Of a DNA stretch of 64,000 nt, positions 46,003 through 54,656 are shown one piece after another (position 1 is the stretch's first letter; each line of letters begins with the position of its first letter). The stretch comes from Deltaproteobacteria bacterium tcs-42 (lineage in GTDB: Bacteria; Desulfobacterota; Desulfuromonadia; Desulfuromonadales; Geopsychrobacteraceae). Below the pieces are notes generated by a model. The model had not been told where the DNA came from and did no database searches. It was given only the letters and a program-made list of their open reading frames with translations. Both the position numbers and the translations under genes were made by a program. Where the stretch lies: positions 1 to 64,000 of the forward strand of contig LLYT01000003.1 of the NCBI GenBank assembly GCA_002049545.1, read 5' to 3'.

Positions 46003-47091
46003 TTATAGTTGGCTGCGAATATAATGGTTTCCGGGGAGTGTTTGAATCCCGCCCCGGAGCTCTAGGTCGAGTAAAATAACGGAAAGCTCCATGGGAGTCA
46101 AGCCGCATTGACGGGCGATTTCATCACTATGCAGGGGCTCATATCCAAGTAAATGGAAGACTTTCAGGGCCGGCTCGTCAAGCTGCTCAGTAAAATTATT
46201 GGATTGTCTCTGTTCTTTCCGGGATGGTTGATTCGGCCAGAGCACTTGTAAAATATCTGCAGCTTCAGTGACAAATTGCGCCCCTTCTTTCAGCAGGCGA
46301 TTGGTTCCCCTGCTGTTGGGATTTTGTAACGCTCCCGGAACCGCGAACAGCTCGCGTCCCTGTTCCAGGGCAAAGTCGCCGGTAATCAGGGAGCCACTTT
46401 TTTCAGCAGCTTCAACAATCAACACACCACGACTAAGCCCACTGATGATTCGATTTCGCCCCGGAAAGTGTCCGGCAAGGGGGGGTGTCTCGGGTGGATA
46501 TTCGGTGATGATGCCATTTTCGTACTGAATTTCGTCGAATAGTTGGCGGTTTTCTGGCGGATAAATTTGGTCAATGCCGCAACCCAGAACAGCAATTGTC
46601 GAACCGTTGCCATCCAACGCTCCTCGATGTGCGGCACTATCAACGCCACGTGCCAGACCGCTGACAATACAGATATTGTGCTGTGCAAGGGTTGTAGCCA
46701 GTTTTCTGGTCAGAGCCAGCCCGGCACTGGTTGCCCGTCGTGAACCAACAATCGCAAAGCCATCATTGGCAGGTAATTTCCCACGCAGATACAACAGAGC
46801 TGGAGGGTCATGGATTTCACGCAGCAAAGGTGGGTAATCATCATCCCAGAAACTGATCAGCCGGACTTGCAGTGATTCAATTTTATGACAAGTTTGTTGA
46901 AACTTCTCGCTGTTTTCCGCTGGGATTTTGTTGTAAAGCTTGCCGCGCAGACCGGCTTCCCGCCAATGCTGTGGCGGCGCCTGCAGTGGAGTCGTGAAAT
47001 TGCCGAAGCGTCGGTAGAGCTTGAACAGGGCAGTTCGTCCGAGACCCGGTGTCAGGTGCAGCCTTAGCAATGCTCGTTGTGATGCGTTCAT
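46003..47091 (-). CDS. dprA: DNA-processing protein DprA
   Basis: 362 aa from ATG 47091, with GGAGGGG upstream; the open frame to 47148 crosses a terminator. An N-terminal SAM-like region (about 1-60) precedes the Rossmann-like DprA core with FAIVGSRRATSAG, VSGLARGVDSAAHRGAL, GCGIDQIYP, FPGRNRIISGLS and EQGRELFAVPG, and a C-terminal winged helix (about 295-362). It loads RecA on incoming single-stranded DNA. No com genes are in the window. Confidence 0.95.
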   Translation of the reverse strand: MNASQRALLRLHLTPGLGRTALFKLYRRFGNFTTPLQAPPQHWREAGLRGKLYNKIPAENSEKFQQTCHKIESLQVRLISFWDDDYPPLLREIHDPPALLYLRGKLPANDGFAIVGSRRATSAGLALTRKLATTLAQHNICIVSGLARGVDSAAHRGALDGNGSTIAVLGCGIDQIYPPENRQLFDEIQYENGIITEYPPETPPLAGHFPGRNRIISGLSRGVLIVEAAEKSGSLITGDFALEQGRELFAVPGALQNPNSRGTNRLLKEGAQFVTEAADILQVLWPNQPSRKEQRQSNNFTEQLDEPALKVFHLLGYEPLHSDEIARQCGLTPMELSVILLDLELRGGIQTLPGNHYIRSQL

Positions 47092-47124
47092 TGTTCCCCT
47101 CCATAATGGCGACTTGTTGCCAAT

Positions 47125-47157
47125 AAAAAAGGATTGAAGTGACTTCAATCCTTTTTT
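47125..47157. terminator. bidirectional terminator between LysM gene and dprA
   Basis: AAAAAAGGATTGAAG / CTTCAATCCTTTTTT form a perfect 15-bp stem with loop TGA and a T-run in both directions. On the minus strand it ends the LysM-protein transcript before dprA. Confidence 0.9.
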
Positions 47158-47181
47158 AATAATAGATATCTTTTTGTGAAA

Positions 47182-48198
47182 TCAATCAGTGATAATCGAA
47201 ACTTTATCTCCAATAGATGCGGCATTAACACTTTTTATAATAATAGCAGAAGCGGTTTTTGCCCTGGTTTCGATGGTGATCGCAGCACCCAGGACGGCAT
47301 CCGGTAATTGAATGGTTCCGACCTGTTTGATGATCTCGTCAGAAACCTTGCGCGGGCGTGAAAGATAGAAAAGGTTTCCACTGACCAGTCCATCGTCGCT
47401 TCCTAAATTGACAAATACGATATCGTTGGTTGAAAGGGTCCCTTTTTCATCCCGTGCTGCAATAACGTACCCTTCTTTGTCCGTTGTACCGCTCTGCAGA
47501 GTGATTTCTTTGCGCTGTGGGGTATATTCAAACAGTTCAGCACCTCGTGCAATTTCACGGAAAACATCACCAATTTTGGCAACGACAGTGTCGCCATTAA
47601 TTTCTGTAACATGCAGGAAACCCAGATTGTTCATCATGGGGCCTAATGGCTTGTCTGTGTGTGGGTGCTTGACCATATCGCCACGCTCAAATAATCCGTA
47701 GGTATCACCAACAGAGACATCCGAGAGCTCTTTCATTTTGAGAAAAACCACATCATTTTTAGTCAGCAAGATGCGATTATCAACCGAATCAACCAAAATC
47801 CCGAGAGGTTCTTCATTGGTAAGGATAAACCCATCACCGCTGCCTGTCGCTTTGATCTTGATCGACTCATCCGCCTTGTCAACAGAGGAAGTTTTGATCT
47901 GGCTGCCATCTGTTTCTTTCTCAGCTTCCGGGTAGGCGGGGATAATTTCCAGACGGCCATCCAGAATGCGCACTTTTTGTCCGGGGAAAATTAGATGGGG
48001 ATTGGTAATATCCGGGTTTTTTGCCCAGACATTTGGCCAGTAGTATGGATCATTCATGAATTTCTCAGAAAGATCCCATAGGGTATCCCCTTTCTTGATT
48101 GTATAAATTTGCTCGTCAGCAGCAGTGGCCAGACTTGTTCCTGACAAAACCAGCAAGAAAACCAGCAGAGATAACCAGCGAAAGAGATTCTGTGTCAT
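47182..48198 (-). CDS. secreted LysM-domain protein
   Basis: 338 aa. Signal peptide ends near LATAADE (residue 27). One LysM motif at about 32-82 (YTIKKGDTLWDLSEKFM ... PGQKVRI), then a Lys/Glu linker and an all-beta C-terminal region (about 115-338) seen in other LysM proteins of this group. LysM binds peptidoglycan, so the protein is likely periplasmic. It lies 30 bp after the CpoB-like lipoprotein gene, a plausible operon for envelope maintenance. The function of the C-terminal part is unknown. Confidence 0.88.
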   Translation of the reverse strand: MTQNLFRWLSLLVFLLVLSGTSLATAADEQIYTIKKGDTLWDLSEKFMNDPYYWPNVWAKNPDITNPHLIFPGQKVRILDGRLEIIPAYPEAEKETDGSQIKTSSVDKADESIKIKATGSGDGFILTNEEPLGILVDSVDNRILLTKNDVVFLKMKELSDVSVGDTYGLFERGDMVKHPHTDKPLGPMMNNLGFLHVTEINGDTVVAKIGDVFREIARGAELFEYTPQRKEITLQSGTTDKEGYVIAARDEKGTLSTNDIVFVNLGSDDGLVSGNLFYLSRPRKVSDEIIKQVGTIQLPDAVLGAAITIETRAKTASAIIIKSVNAASIGDKVSIITD

Positions 48199-48228
48199 TA
48201 GCTTCCTCTCAGACAGAGCTATGAACCG

Positions 48229-48948
48229 TTAATTTTCCGGTTCGGTGCTCCGGTAAATTTGTTGCGCTTCCGGACTTTCTGGGTAGCGGTTGCGTAACTG
48301 CTCAAGGACGTTATCAACTTGTATCTGTAGCCCCTCCTGGCGATAGATCTGTGCCAGCTGAATAAGTGCTGCCGGGGCTTTAGCCTGGGCATTTGGATCA
48401 GCGGTAATGTGCTGAAAATTGGTTATAGCCAGGTCGTTTTTTCCCTGGGAACGTTGAGAACTGGCCAGCCAGTAGCGGGCGTTAGGAGAATATTGGTGTT
48501 CTGGAAAATCACGCAGAAAATCTTGAAACCCGGTTTCCGCAGATGATAAATGACCGGAGGCCAGATTTGAAAATGCTGCAAGATAGGCTGATGCTGATGC
48601 CGCGACGCTAACAACTTCGTGATTGACAGTAGATTGGGTTGGAGTCTCTGTCGGCATTGTTACCGGTGTAGCCGGGGGCTCCAATATTTCGGGGGCTTCC
48701 AGAAAGCTTTGATTGTGCTGAGGAGGTATATTCTCAGCACTCAATTGTTGCTGGAGCTGAGTCAGGTGCTGCTGTAGCTGTTGCATTTGATCTGCTTGTT
48801 GCGCTTGTTGCTGTTTTATTTCATCCAACTGTGTTTTTAATGCGTCAGATGGTACAAGGCTCGGTGTGGGAGCACAGGAGCTCAGTAAAAAGGCAAGTCC
48901 CAGCAATAGGGTCAGCCTGGTGACTAGAAATAAGTGGGGATGATTCAT
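48229..48948 (-). CDS. CpoB/YbgF-like lipoprotein with coiled coil and TPR repeats
   Basis: 239 aa. Signal peptide with lipobox LLSSC (Cys25), then a glutamine-rich coiled coil (about 40-75), a Pro/Thr linker, and tetratricopeptide repeats from about 115 (LAAFSNLASGHLSSAETGFQDFL, YSPNARYWLASSQRSQGKNDLAI, KAPAALIQLAQIYRQ). This is the layout of CpoB, which coordinates peptidoglycan synthesis with Tol-Pal. No tol or pal genes are nearby, so the name is structural only. Confidence 0.83.
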   Translation of the reverse strand: MNHPHLFLVTRLTLLLGLAFLLSSCAPTPSLVPSDALKTQLDEIKQQQAQQADQMQQLQQHLTQLQQQLSAENIPPQHNQSFLEAPEILEPPATPVTMPTETPTQSTVNHEVVSVAASASAYLAAFSNLASGHLSSAETGFQDFLRDFPEHQYSPNARYWLASSQRSQGKNDLAITNFQHITADPNAQAKAPAALIQLAQIYRQEGLQIQVDNVLEQLRNRYPESPEAQQIYRSTEPEN

Positions 48949-49071
48949 GCTAATGTGTCTCCACGCGGTTCTTCCATAATAAAAATAAAAACTAATCAGT
49001 AAAAATTATAGCCTTCTTAGCAGGTTGTCAAGTTGGAAAGATGAGAATGCTCCAAAAAAACACCTTAAATA

Positions 49072-49767
49072 TCATTTTTTATGAGGGATTTCTCGAATCA
49101 AGAGGTTCAGGGAGCGCCCTGAGGTTAAAATAATGCCCCGATTTGTCAGATTGTTTTTCAGGAAACTTCTTAACTCAGCCATTTTATCCGCCGACATGTC
49201 CCGATATTGGGGTAATTTATGGGTGAAAAAGTCAGCTTCGTCGGTAAACAAAAAATCGACATCAAAGTGATATGTCGGACTTAATATCCAGCCCTTTAGA
49301 TTCTGCATTGCAGTCATGGCCGCTTTTTTTTCCACACTTTCATCGCCACTTCCAGCACCGAACCGCTTTTTCACCTCGAGAAAAGAGCCGCTATCTCCTG
49401 GCTCAACAATGACTATTTTACCATTATTTTTCAGCAAACTCCCTGAGTGGCAAAGGTTGTCAATCATTTTGTCTTTCGGGATATGGTGCAGTGACAGGGT
49501 GTAAATAACAATATCGAAAGAGCTGGCAGGGAGATCCGGGATGCCATCTGGAGTATAGATGAATTCTATATTCTCTGCGGTTAAGCCCTTTTTAGCCTGC
49601 TCCAGAACCTCAAGATTCAAGTCGGTTGCTACAATTTGGTTGGCGTACTCAGCCATATCACTGGTCATCCGTCCGCTTCCACAACCGATTTCCAGAATGG
49701 TTGCTCCGGTTAGGGGGGCGTGAGAGTTGATGGTTTGGATATATCTGTTGTCTGGATCGAGAATCAT
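49072..49767 (-). CDS. class I SAM-dependent methyltransferase
   Basis: 231 aa from ATG 49767, preceded by AGGAGAG; the open frame to 49851 is not supported. Motif I ILEIGCGSGRMTSDMA binds SAM, followed by IVATDLNLEVL (motif II) and IVIYTLSLHHIPKDK (motif IV); the rest is typical of UbiE/small-molecule methyltransferases. Substrate unknown. It is alone between the CpoB-like gene and the divergent U32 gene. Confidence 0.87.
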   Translation of the reverse strand: MILDPDNRYIQTINSHAPLTGATILEIGCGSGRMTSDMAEYANQIVATDLNLEVLEQAKKGLTAENIEFIYTPDGIPDLPASSFDIVIYTLSLHHIPKDKMIDNLCHSGSLLKNNGKIVIVEPGDSGSFLEVKKRFGAGSGDESVEKKAAMTAMQNLKGWILSPTYHFDVDFLFTDEADFFTHKLPQYRDMSADKMAELRSFLKNNLTNRGIILTSGRSLNLLIREIPHKK

Positions 49768-49925
49768 CGATCTCTCCTGTTGAATGTGAAATAAGAGTTG
49801 AGTCATTCTAGCAAAAGGAGGCAAAGACGAGGCTATTTTTTTGCTTCCCACAGACTGCTCCGAATTTTCTGTTTATGCTATGCTCCGCCAGATGTTTTAA
49901 AATAACATTATCAGGGAAGATTTAA

Positions 49926-51149
49926 ATGACACGAAGAATGGATAGAAACAAACCCGAATTACTGCTGCCCGCCGGGGATATGCAAAAGCTGAAAACGGCG
50001 ATCCGCTTTGGAGCCGATGCGGTTTATCTCGGCACTGCCGATTTTGGTTTGCGGGCCCACGCCGGAAATTTTGATGTTGAGCAATTACGTATTGCCCGGA
50101 AGTTGACGCGCGAGGCCGATGTTGCCCTCTACCTGACCCTCAACGCTTCGCTGCGCCCGGATGAATTTTCCGCCCTGGAAAATCTCCTTGAAGAGCTGAA
50201 GCCCCTCGATCTGGATGCCTATATTATTGCCGATCCCGGTGTGCTGGCGACGATTCGCAGGGTTGATCCGAAGCGGTCGATTCACCTTTCGACCCAGAGC
50301 AACAGCTGCAACCCCCAAACCGCTGAATTCTGGCGCAATAACGGCGTCAGTCGTATCAATCTGGCCAGGGAATTAACTCTGGATGATATCTGCGGCTTTG
50401 CCGGGCAGACCGAGATCGAACTGGAGTGCTTTGTCCATGGTGCCATGTGTGTTGCCCATTCGGGACGCTGTTTGCTGTCAACGGCGTTACTCGGGCGCAG
50501 CGCCAACCGTGGTGATTGTGCCCAGCCGTGCCGCTGGAATTATGCGCTGGTCGAAGAGACCCGCCCGGGAGAAAGCTTTGCCATTGAAGAGGATTATCGC
50601 GGCACCTATATCATGAATAGTCGCGATCTTTGTCTGGTAGATCAATTACCGCAGTTGCTTGCTGCGGGGATCGACAGCTTCAAGGTTGAGGGGCGGATGA
50701 AAAGCCTCTATTACGTGGCGACGACGGCGCGGATTTATCGTGATGCCATAGATCGCCTCTGGGCCGATCCAACCGACATTGATCCTCTCTGGAGTGAAGA
50801 GCTGGAGAAAGTGAGCCATCGTCCTTACGATACCGGCTTCCTGTTCGGTCACGACGATGCCAAAATTCATTCTGCCGATACCCATTATGTCCGTACCCAC
50901 GATTTTGTCGGTTTTGTCCGAAGAGACGATGACGGCCTCTGGGTCGAAGGGCGGAACCGGTTTTTGCTGGGGGATGAGATTGAACTGATCGGCCCCGGGA
51001 TGCGCCAACAAAAAATCAAGATTAATGAAATTAAAAATTTATCCGGGGAATTACTTCCCGCAGGACAACCGAACTCTCAACTCCGCCTGCAATTACCCGA
51101 TTGGGCCGAAGAGGGTGACCTGCTCCGTTTGGAAAGGGCTGTGAAATAG
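49926..51149 (+). CDS. peptidase U32-family protein (TrhP/RlhA-like)
   Basis: 407 aa. N-terminal PELLLPAGDMQKLKTAIRFGADAVYLG and the U32 signature ELECFVHGAMCVAHSGRC with further conserved cysteines in NRGDCAQPCRW, which in family members hold an Fe-S cluster. Members such as TrhP (YegQ) and RlhA hydroxylate uridine or cytidine in RNA rather than acting as proteases. The C-terminus has the small beta domain. Its stop is directly followed by ATG of a broken M48 copy. GGGAAG precedes the ATG. Confidence 0.88.
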   Translation: MTRRMDRNKPELLLPAGDMQKLKTAIRFGADAVYLGTADFGLRAHAGNFDVEQLRIARKLTREADVALYLTLNASLRPDEFSALENLLEELKPLDLDAYIIADPGVLATIRRVDPKRSIHLSTQSNSCNPQTAEFWRNNGVSRINLARELTLDDICGFAGQTEIELECFVHGAMCVAHSGRCLLSTALLGRSANRGDCAQPCRWNYALVEETRPGESFAIEEDYRGTYIMNSRDLCLVDQLPQLLAAGIDSFKVEGRMKSLYYVATTARIYRDAIDRLWADPTDIDPLWSEELEKVSHRPYDTGFLFGHDDAKIHSADTHYVRTHDFVGFVRRDDDGLWVEGRNRFLLGDEIELIGPGMRQQKIKINEIKNLSGELLPAGQPNSQLRLQLPDWAEEGDLLRLERAVK

Positions 51150-51226
51150 ATGAAACTATTGCTGCTATCCATCTACCTTGTTGTCACTGCAATCCGCTTT
51201 GCCCTGGACTGGATCAATATCCGTCA
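51150..51226 (+). pseudogene. 5' fragment of an M48 protease gene
   Basis: The first 25 codons of the downstream M48 gene (52793-52869) recur here. The protein sequence MKLLLLSIYLVVTAIRFALD is identical and about six bases differ, all at synonymous positions. After the codon for R in NIR the similarity stops and AT-rich foreign-looking DNA begins. Silent-only divergence implies that the copy was under selection as a real gene before being broken. Confidence 0.85.
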
Positions 51227-51307
51227 AGGGAGGTTTGTAATATTAACTTTACTAAGAACCTCATAAGGTGTAAAGTATGTTTTGCATTTTAACGGTGGGG
51301 TTGCGAT

Positions 51308-52528
51308 ATGGATTTTACAGTACTGTTGGAAGAGCAGCACAGGCGTCTGCGTCACATTGCCATCACCAATAAGCGCTATCTGTACGATCAAATAAACTGG
51401 GATAACCGTTGCAGTCTGATTGTGGGTCAAAGAGGGGTCGGAAAAACGACCCTGATGCTGCAGTACTTGCGAGACAATCATCGCAATTCTGTTACAACTC
51501 TGTACGTATCGGTAGACAATCCCTTTTTTAAACACCTCTCTCTTTATGAGTTTGCCACCGAATTTGAGAAACACGGCGGCAAGGTCCTCTTTATCGATGA
51601 GATTCATAAATATAAAGATTGGGCAATCCATATAAAAAATATCTATGATGCAACCGAACTTAAACTGGTTCTCTCCGGTTCATCAATGATCCAGATACAC
51701 ACAGAAAATGCCGATTTAAGTCGCAGGGTCAGGCTTTATCGCCTGGCCAATCTATCATTCAGGGAATATCTTGATTTCAAGAATATTGCCAGGCTGCCAG
51801 CTGTTTCTTTTAAAGATATCTTGCAAGATCATGTTGCCATAGCAGACGATGTGTCTTCTAAAATCAAGCCATTGGCACATTTTGAAGAATACCTGCTCAA
51901 CGGTTGTTATCCCTTTATGTTGCAAGATGACGGCAATTACCACCACCTGCTGATGGGAATCATCAATCAAATACTTGAAGTCGATCTCCCCTATTCAACC
52001 AATATCAACCATTCACAAATAGACAAAATTAAAAAACTGGTCTACCTGTTAAGCACCTCAGTACCGTTAAAGCCCAATATTACGAAACTGGCTGCCGCAA
52101 TTGAGGTCTCTCGTCCTACCCTGCAGGAGTATATCCACTATTTGGAACTGGGAAGTTTGACCAATAGCGTCAATCAAAAAGCAAGGGGCTATGGGGTTAT
52201 GCAAAAGCCCGATAAGCTTTTTATGTACAATACCAACCTGATGAGAACCATATCCCAAAACTGCAACAAGGGGACACAGAGAGAAACGTTCTTTGTCAAT
52301 CAGATAAAGAGCAGCCTCTACAATCAGGCAAATTTTCTTGATGATAGTATCCTCCTGCCAGCAACGGGCGACTTTACGATTATGAATAAATATACCGTAG
52401 AGATAGGCGGCAAAAACAAAACCTTTGAACAGTTGAAAGAGACCCCCGACGCATTTGTCCTGGCAGATGGGATAGAGGTGGGGTACGGAAAAAAAATACC
52501 GTTGTGGCTGTTTGGTTTTATGTATTAG
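51308..52528 (+). CDS. DUF4143-type AAA ATPase, inserted
   Basis: 406 aa. N-terminal AAA_14 domain: Walker A GQRGVGKT at 40-47 and Walker B VLFIDE at 93-98; C-terminal DUF4143-like region (about 240-406) with ARGYGVMQKPDKLFMYNTNLM. Such proteins are common, patchily distributed and of unknown function, sometimes linked to mobile DNA. Base composition is visibly more AT-rich than that of its neighbours, and broken copies of the U32 and M48 genes flank it. No other mobility gene is visible. A short hairpin GGGGG...CCCCC follows at 52645-52666. Confidence 0.9.
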   Translation: MDFTVLLEEQHRRLRHIAITNKRYLYDQINWDNRCSLIVGQRGVGKTTLMLQYLRDNHRNSVTTLYVSVDNPFFKHLSLYEFATEFEKHGGKVLFIDEIHKYKDWAIHIKNIYDATELKLVLSGSSMIQIHTENADLSRRVRLYRLANLSFREYLDFKNIARLPAVSFKDILQDHVAIADDVSSKIKPLAHFEEYLLNGCYPFMLQDDGNYHHLLMGIINQILEVDLPYSTNINHSQIDKIKKLVYLLSTSVPLKPNITKLAAAIEVSRPTLQEYIHYLELGSLTNSVNQKARGYGVMQKPDKLFMYNTNLMRTISQNCNKGTQRETFFVNQIKSSLYNQANFLDDSILLPATGDFTIMNKYTVEIGGKNKTFEQLKETPDAFVLADGIEVGYGKKIPLWLFGFMY

Positions 52529-52644
52529 TGGCCATCGGGACAATGAACCTGCGCAGGAAGAAGATTTCTTTGGAGGGTTTGAAATGCCTCGGAAAGCATT
52601 CGAAAATTTAACCATTTAAGACGAGTTTGACGGTTTTCACGAAA

Positions 52645-52666
52645 GGGGGACATTCTATATACCCCC
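52645..52666. terminator. hairpin downstream of the DUF4143 ATPase
   Basis: GGGGG and CCCCC enclose ACATTCTATATA. It lies 117 bp after the ATPase stop at the right edge of the inserted segment. It could be a terminator or the end of a mobile element; no T-run follows. Confidence 0.4.
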
Positions 52667-52786
52667 CACTTTCCTTTGATATTGGTTTTCTATTGGAGTG
52701 ATGAGGATGCTAAAATCCATCCCGCCGGTATTCACTATATCCGCATCCGCGATTATGGCGGCTTTGTGCGTCGAGAAAGGTCTTAG
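52667..52786 (+). pseudogene. internal fragment of a peptidase U32 gene
   Basis: Translation around 52700-52786 gives DEDAKIHPAGIHYIRIRDYG and GFVRRE, close to HDDAKIHSADTHYVRTHDFV and GFVRRD in the intact U32 gene (50850-50925). Homology reaches back with frame shifts to about 52667 (D-x-G-F-L). It ends in TAG, 6 bases before the M48 start, and lacks the last 70 or so codons of the real gene. Confidence 0.8.
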
Positions 52787-52792
52787 AACTAG

Positions 52793-54055
52793 ATGAAACT
52801 GTTATTGCTATCTATCTACCTTGTTGTCACTGCAATCCGCTTTGCCCTGGACTGGATTAATATCCGCCATCGGCAAAAGTCCCGGCAGCCTCTACCCGAT
52901 GCATTTGCCGGACAGATCGATGAAGAGCGGCTTGATCACAGCGATACCTACGCTCTGGCGGGGGACAAGGTTGGTTTTATCGAGGATATTGTCGGCGTAT
53001 TGTTGACCCTGGTGTTTCTGTTTTGGGGATTGCTCCCCTGGTACGATCGTCTGGTCGCCGGGTTTTCGGACAATTTTATCTTCAGCGGACTGCTGTTTTT
53101 TGCTCTGCTGGCTCTGGTTCAGTTGCTGGTTGGCATCCCTTTTTCCCTCTACAGAAATTTTATTCTGGAGGAACGTTTCGGTTTTAACCGGATGAGTTTC
53201 AAACTCTGGTGCATCGATCTGCTGAAATCTCTAATAATCGGTTCACTGCTCTTTGTGCTGCTGGGAGGCGGCGCATTTTGGCTGGTGCAATGGGCGCCGC
53301 AAAGTTGGTGGCTTTGGGTCTGGGGATTCTGGGCCGCTGTTTCCATATTTTTGATGTATCTTTCCCCTTATCTGATCGAGCCGCTGTTTTTTAAATTTAC
53401 CCCCTTGGCAAAAATTGAACTGGAAACCGAAGTTCGTGATCTGCTGGAAAAAGCGGGAGCTCATGCGGGAAAGGTTTTGCAGGTCGATGCTTCTCGGCGC
53501 AGCGGTCACAGCAATGCTTATTTTACCGGAATCGGTAAGGTCAAGCGGGTGGTGCTGTTTGATACCTTGATGGAGCAGTTGGATGACAAGGAACTGTTGG
53601 CAGTCCTGGCGCATGAGCTGGGGCACTGGCGTTGCGGACATATCCGTCAACAATTGATCAAAGCTCAGTTTGTTGCTCTATTCAGTTGCTGGCTGGCGTT
53701 TACGCTGCTGAACAGTCAGATTTTGCCCGGCTGGCTGGGGCTGGAGCAACTCTCTTTTGCCGGTCAAGTGTTGGTTCTGGGGTGGTTGGGTTCTCTGCTG
53801 GGGTTTTTCTGGACGCCACTTGGCAGCTGGTGGTCACGCCGGCATGAACGGCAGGCGGATCAGTTTGCCATCAATATGGTTGGCAGTGGGCAGGAGCTGG
53901 CTTCCGGGCTGGTGAAGCTGGCGCGTGAAAATCTGAGCAACCTGTTTCCCCATCCATTGTACGCTGCGGTTTACTATTCCCATCCTCCATTGGTGGAGAG
54001 GGTGTTATGGCTGCAGAAGGGGAAAGTGAAAATTAAAACATCTGCAGATCAATAA
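52793..54055 (+). CDS. M48-family zinc metallopeptidase (Ste24-like)
   Basis: 420 aa integral membrane protease with about seven TM helices. Zinc site HELGH at 274-278 with a third ligand in HERQADQFA, matching CAAX-prenyl-protease-1/Ste24 relatives. Conserved LYRNFILEERFGFNRM and SRRSGHSNAYFTGIGKVKRVV are present. Bacterial members process or degrade membrane proteins. The gene normally follows the U32 gene; here they are parted by about 1.6 kb of inserted DNA. Confidence 0.93.
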   Translation: MKLLLLSIYLVVTAIRFALDWINIRHRQKSRQPLPDAFAGQIDEERLDHSDTYALAGDKVGFIEDIVGVLLTLVFLFWGLLPWYDRLVAGFSDNFIFSGLLFFALLALVQLLVGIPFSLYRNFILEERFGFNRMSFKLWCIDLLKSLIIGSLLFVLLGGGAFWLVQWAPQSWWLWVWGFWAAVSIFLMYLSPYLIEPLFFKFTPLAKIELETEVRDLLEKAGAHAGKVLQVDASRRSGHSNAYFTGIGKVKRVVLFDTLMEQLDDKELLAVLAHELGHWRCGHIRQQLIKAQFVALFSCWLAFTLLNSQILPGWLGLEQLSFAGQVLVLGWLGSLLGFFWTPLGSWWSRRHERQADQFAINMVGSGQELASGLVKLARENLSNLFPHPLYAAVYYSHPPLVERVLWLQKGKVKIKTSADQ

Positions 54056-54266
54056 AGCGGTTATTGTCATCAATGGTTAGGCGAAACCGTCCGTGGATAC
54101 CGTTGTGAGTCAGAAATGGACGTAATCTTGCGGCTGGAAAGTGGAGGCGTTTTCCACACTCTGAGACAACTTGAACCGCGTTGGCGGTTCCCTGGTAATA
54201 TTGTAGGTATTGCTGTTGACTGATTTGCAGGCGGAAGTAGAATTGTTTTTTCGACTGTGTCGTCAT
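54033..54266 (-). CDS. DUF2835-family protein
   Basis: 77 aa. The line FYFRLQISQQQYLQYYQGTA, then GKRLHFPAARLRPFLTHNGI and HGRFRLTIDDNNRFIDL fits the DUF2835 family of small soluble proteins of unknown role, found mostly in gamma- and deltaproteobacteria. It is convergent with the M48 gene and overlaps its 3' end by 23 bp. Confidence 0.85.
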   Translation of the reverse strand: MTTQSKKQFYFRLQISQQQYLQYYQGTANAVQVVSECGKRLHFPAARLRPFLTHNGIHGRFRLTIDDNNRFIDLQMF

Positions 54267-54321
54267 TTTGTGTTTTATCCAGGGGGGCTGTGGGCTCCCG
54301 CTGGAATCGGAGAGGGTTATA

Positions 54322-54495
54322 ATGCTGATCTATAAAGTTGTCGAAACCAGCCAGGTTGATGATCTGAGTCTGGAGAATATTCTCAATACCTGGACAGCTC
54401 AAGGCTGGCAACTTGAAGGAATCCATTTTGCCATGCGTGAAGCGAGCCGTCGTCCGGGGATGGCGTTTGTCACTTTCACTCGTGAAGAAGAGTGA
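54322..54495 (+). CDS. DUF4177-like small protein
   Basis: 57 aa from ATG 54322 with GGAGAGG upstream; the frame open to 54268 crosses the divergent promoter region and is rejected. MLIYKVVETSQVD and NTWTAQGWQLEGIHFA fit the DUF4177 pattern of small alpha-beta proteins (WxxQGW motif). It ends in a highly charged FTREEE. No function is known. It diverges from the DUF2835 gene. Confidence 0.75.
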   Translation: MLIYKVVETSQVDDLSLENILNTWTAQGWQLEGIHFAMREASRRPGMAFVTFTREEE

Positions 54496-54513
54496 GAACG
54501 TATTGTAGTAAAC

Positions 54514-54623
54514 TCGGGACTGCCAGTTCCATCGGGGGCTGTCCCAGATGTTTACGGGCTATGAAAATACGGTGGTTCGCGTCGCAAAAGCCTGGGACAG
54601 CCCCCGTGCGGGGACAGTCCCGA
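54514..54623. repeat. 110-bp inverted-repeat element
   Basis: Left arm 54514-54546 and right arm 54592-54623 are complementary: TCGGGACTG/CAGTCCCGA outside and CGGGGGCTGTCCCAG/CTGGGACAGCCCCCG inside, with a 45-base loop. The arms contain GGGACTG and GGGGCTGTCCC motifs reminiscent of REP or IS200-type palindromes. No transposase is in the window. Confidence 0.7.
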
Positions 54624-54656
54624 TTTTGCTGGTATACGTCCCAGGAATACTACCTT

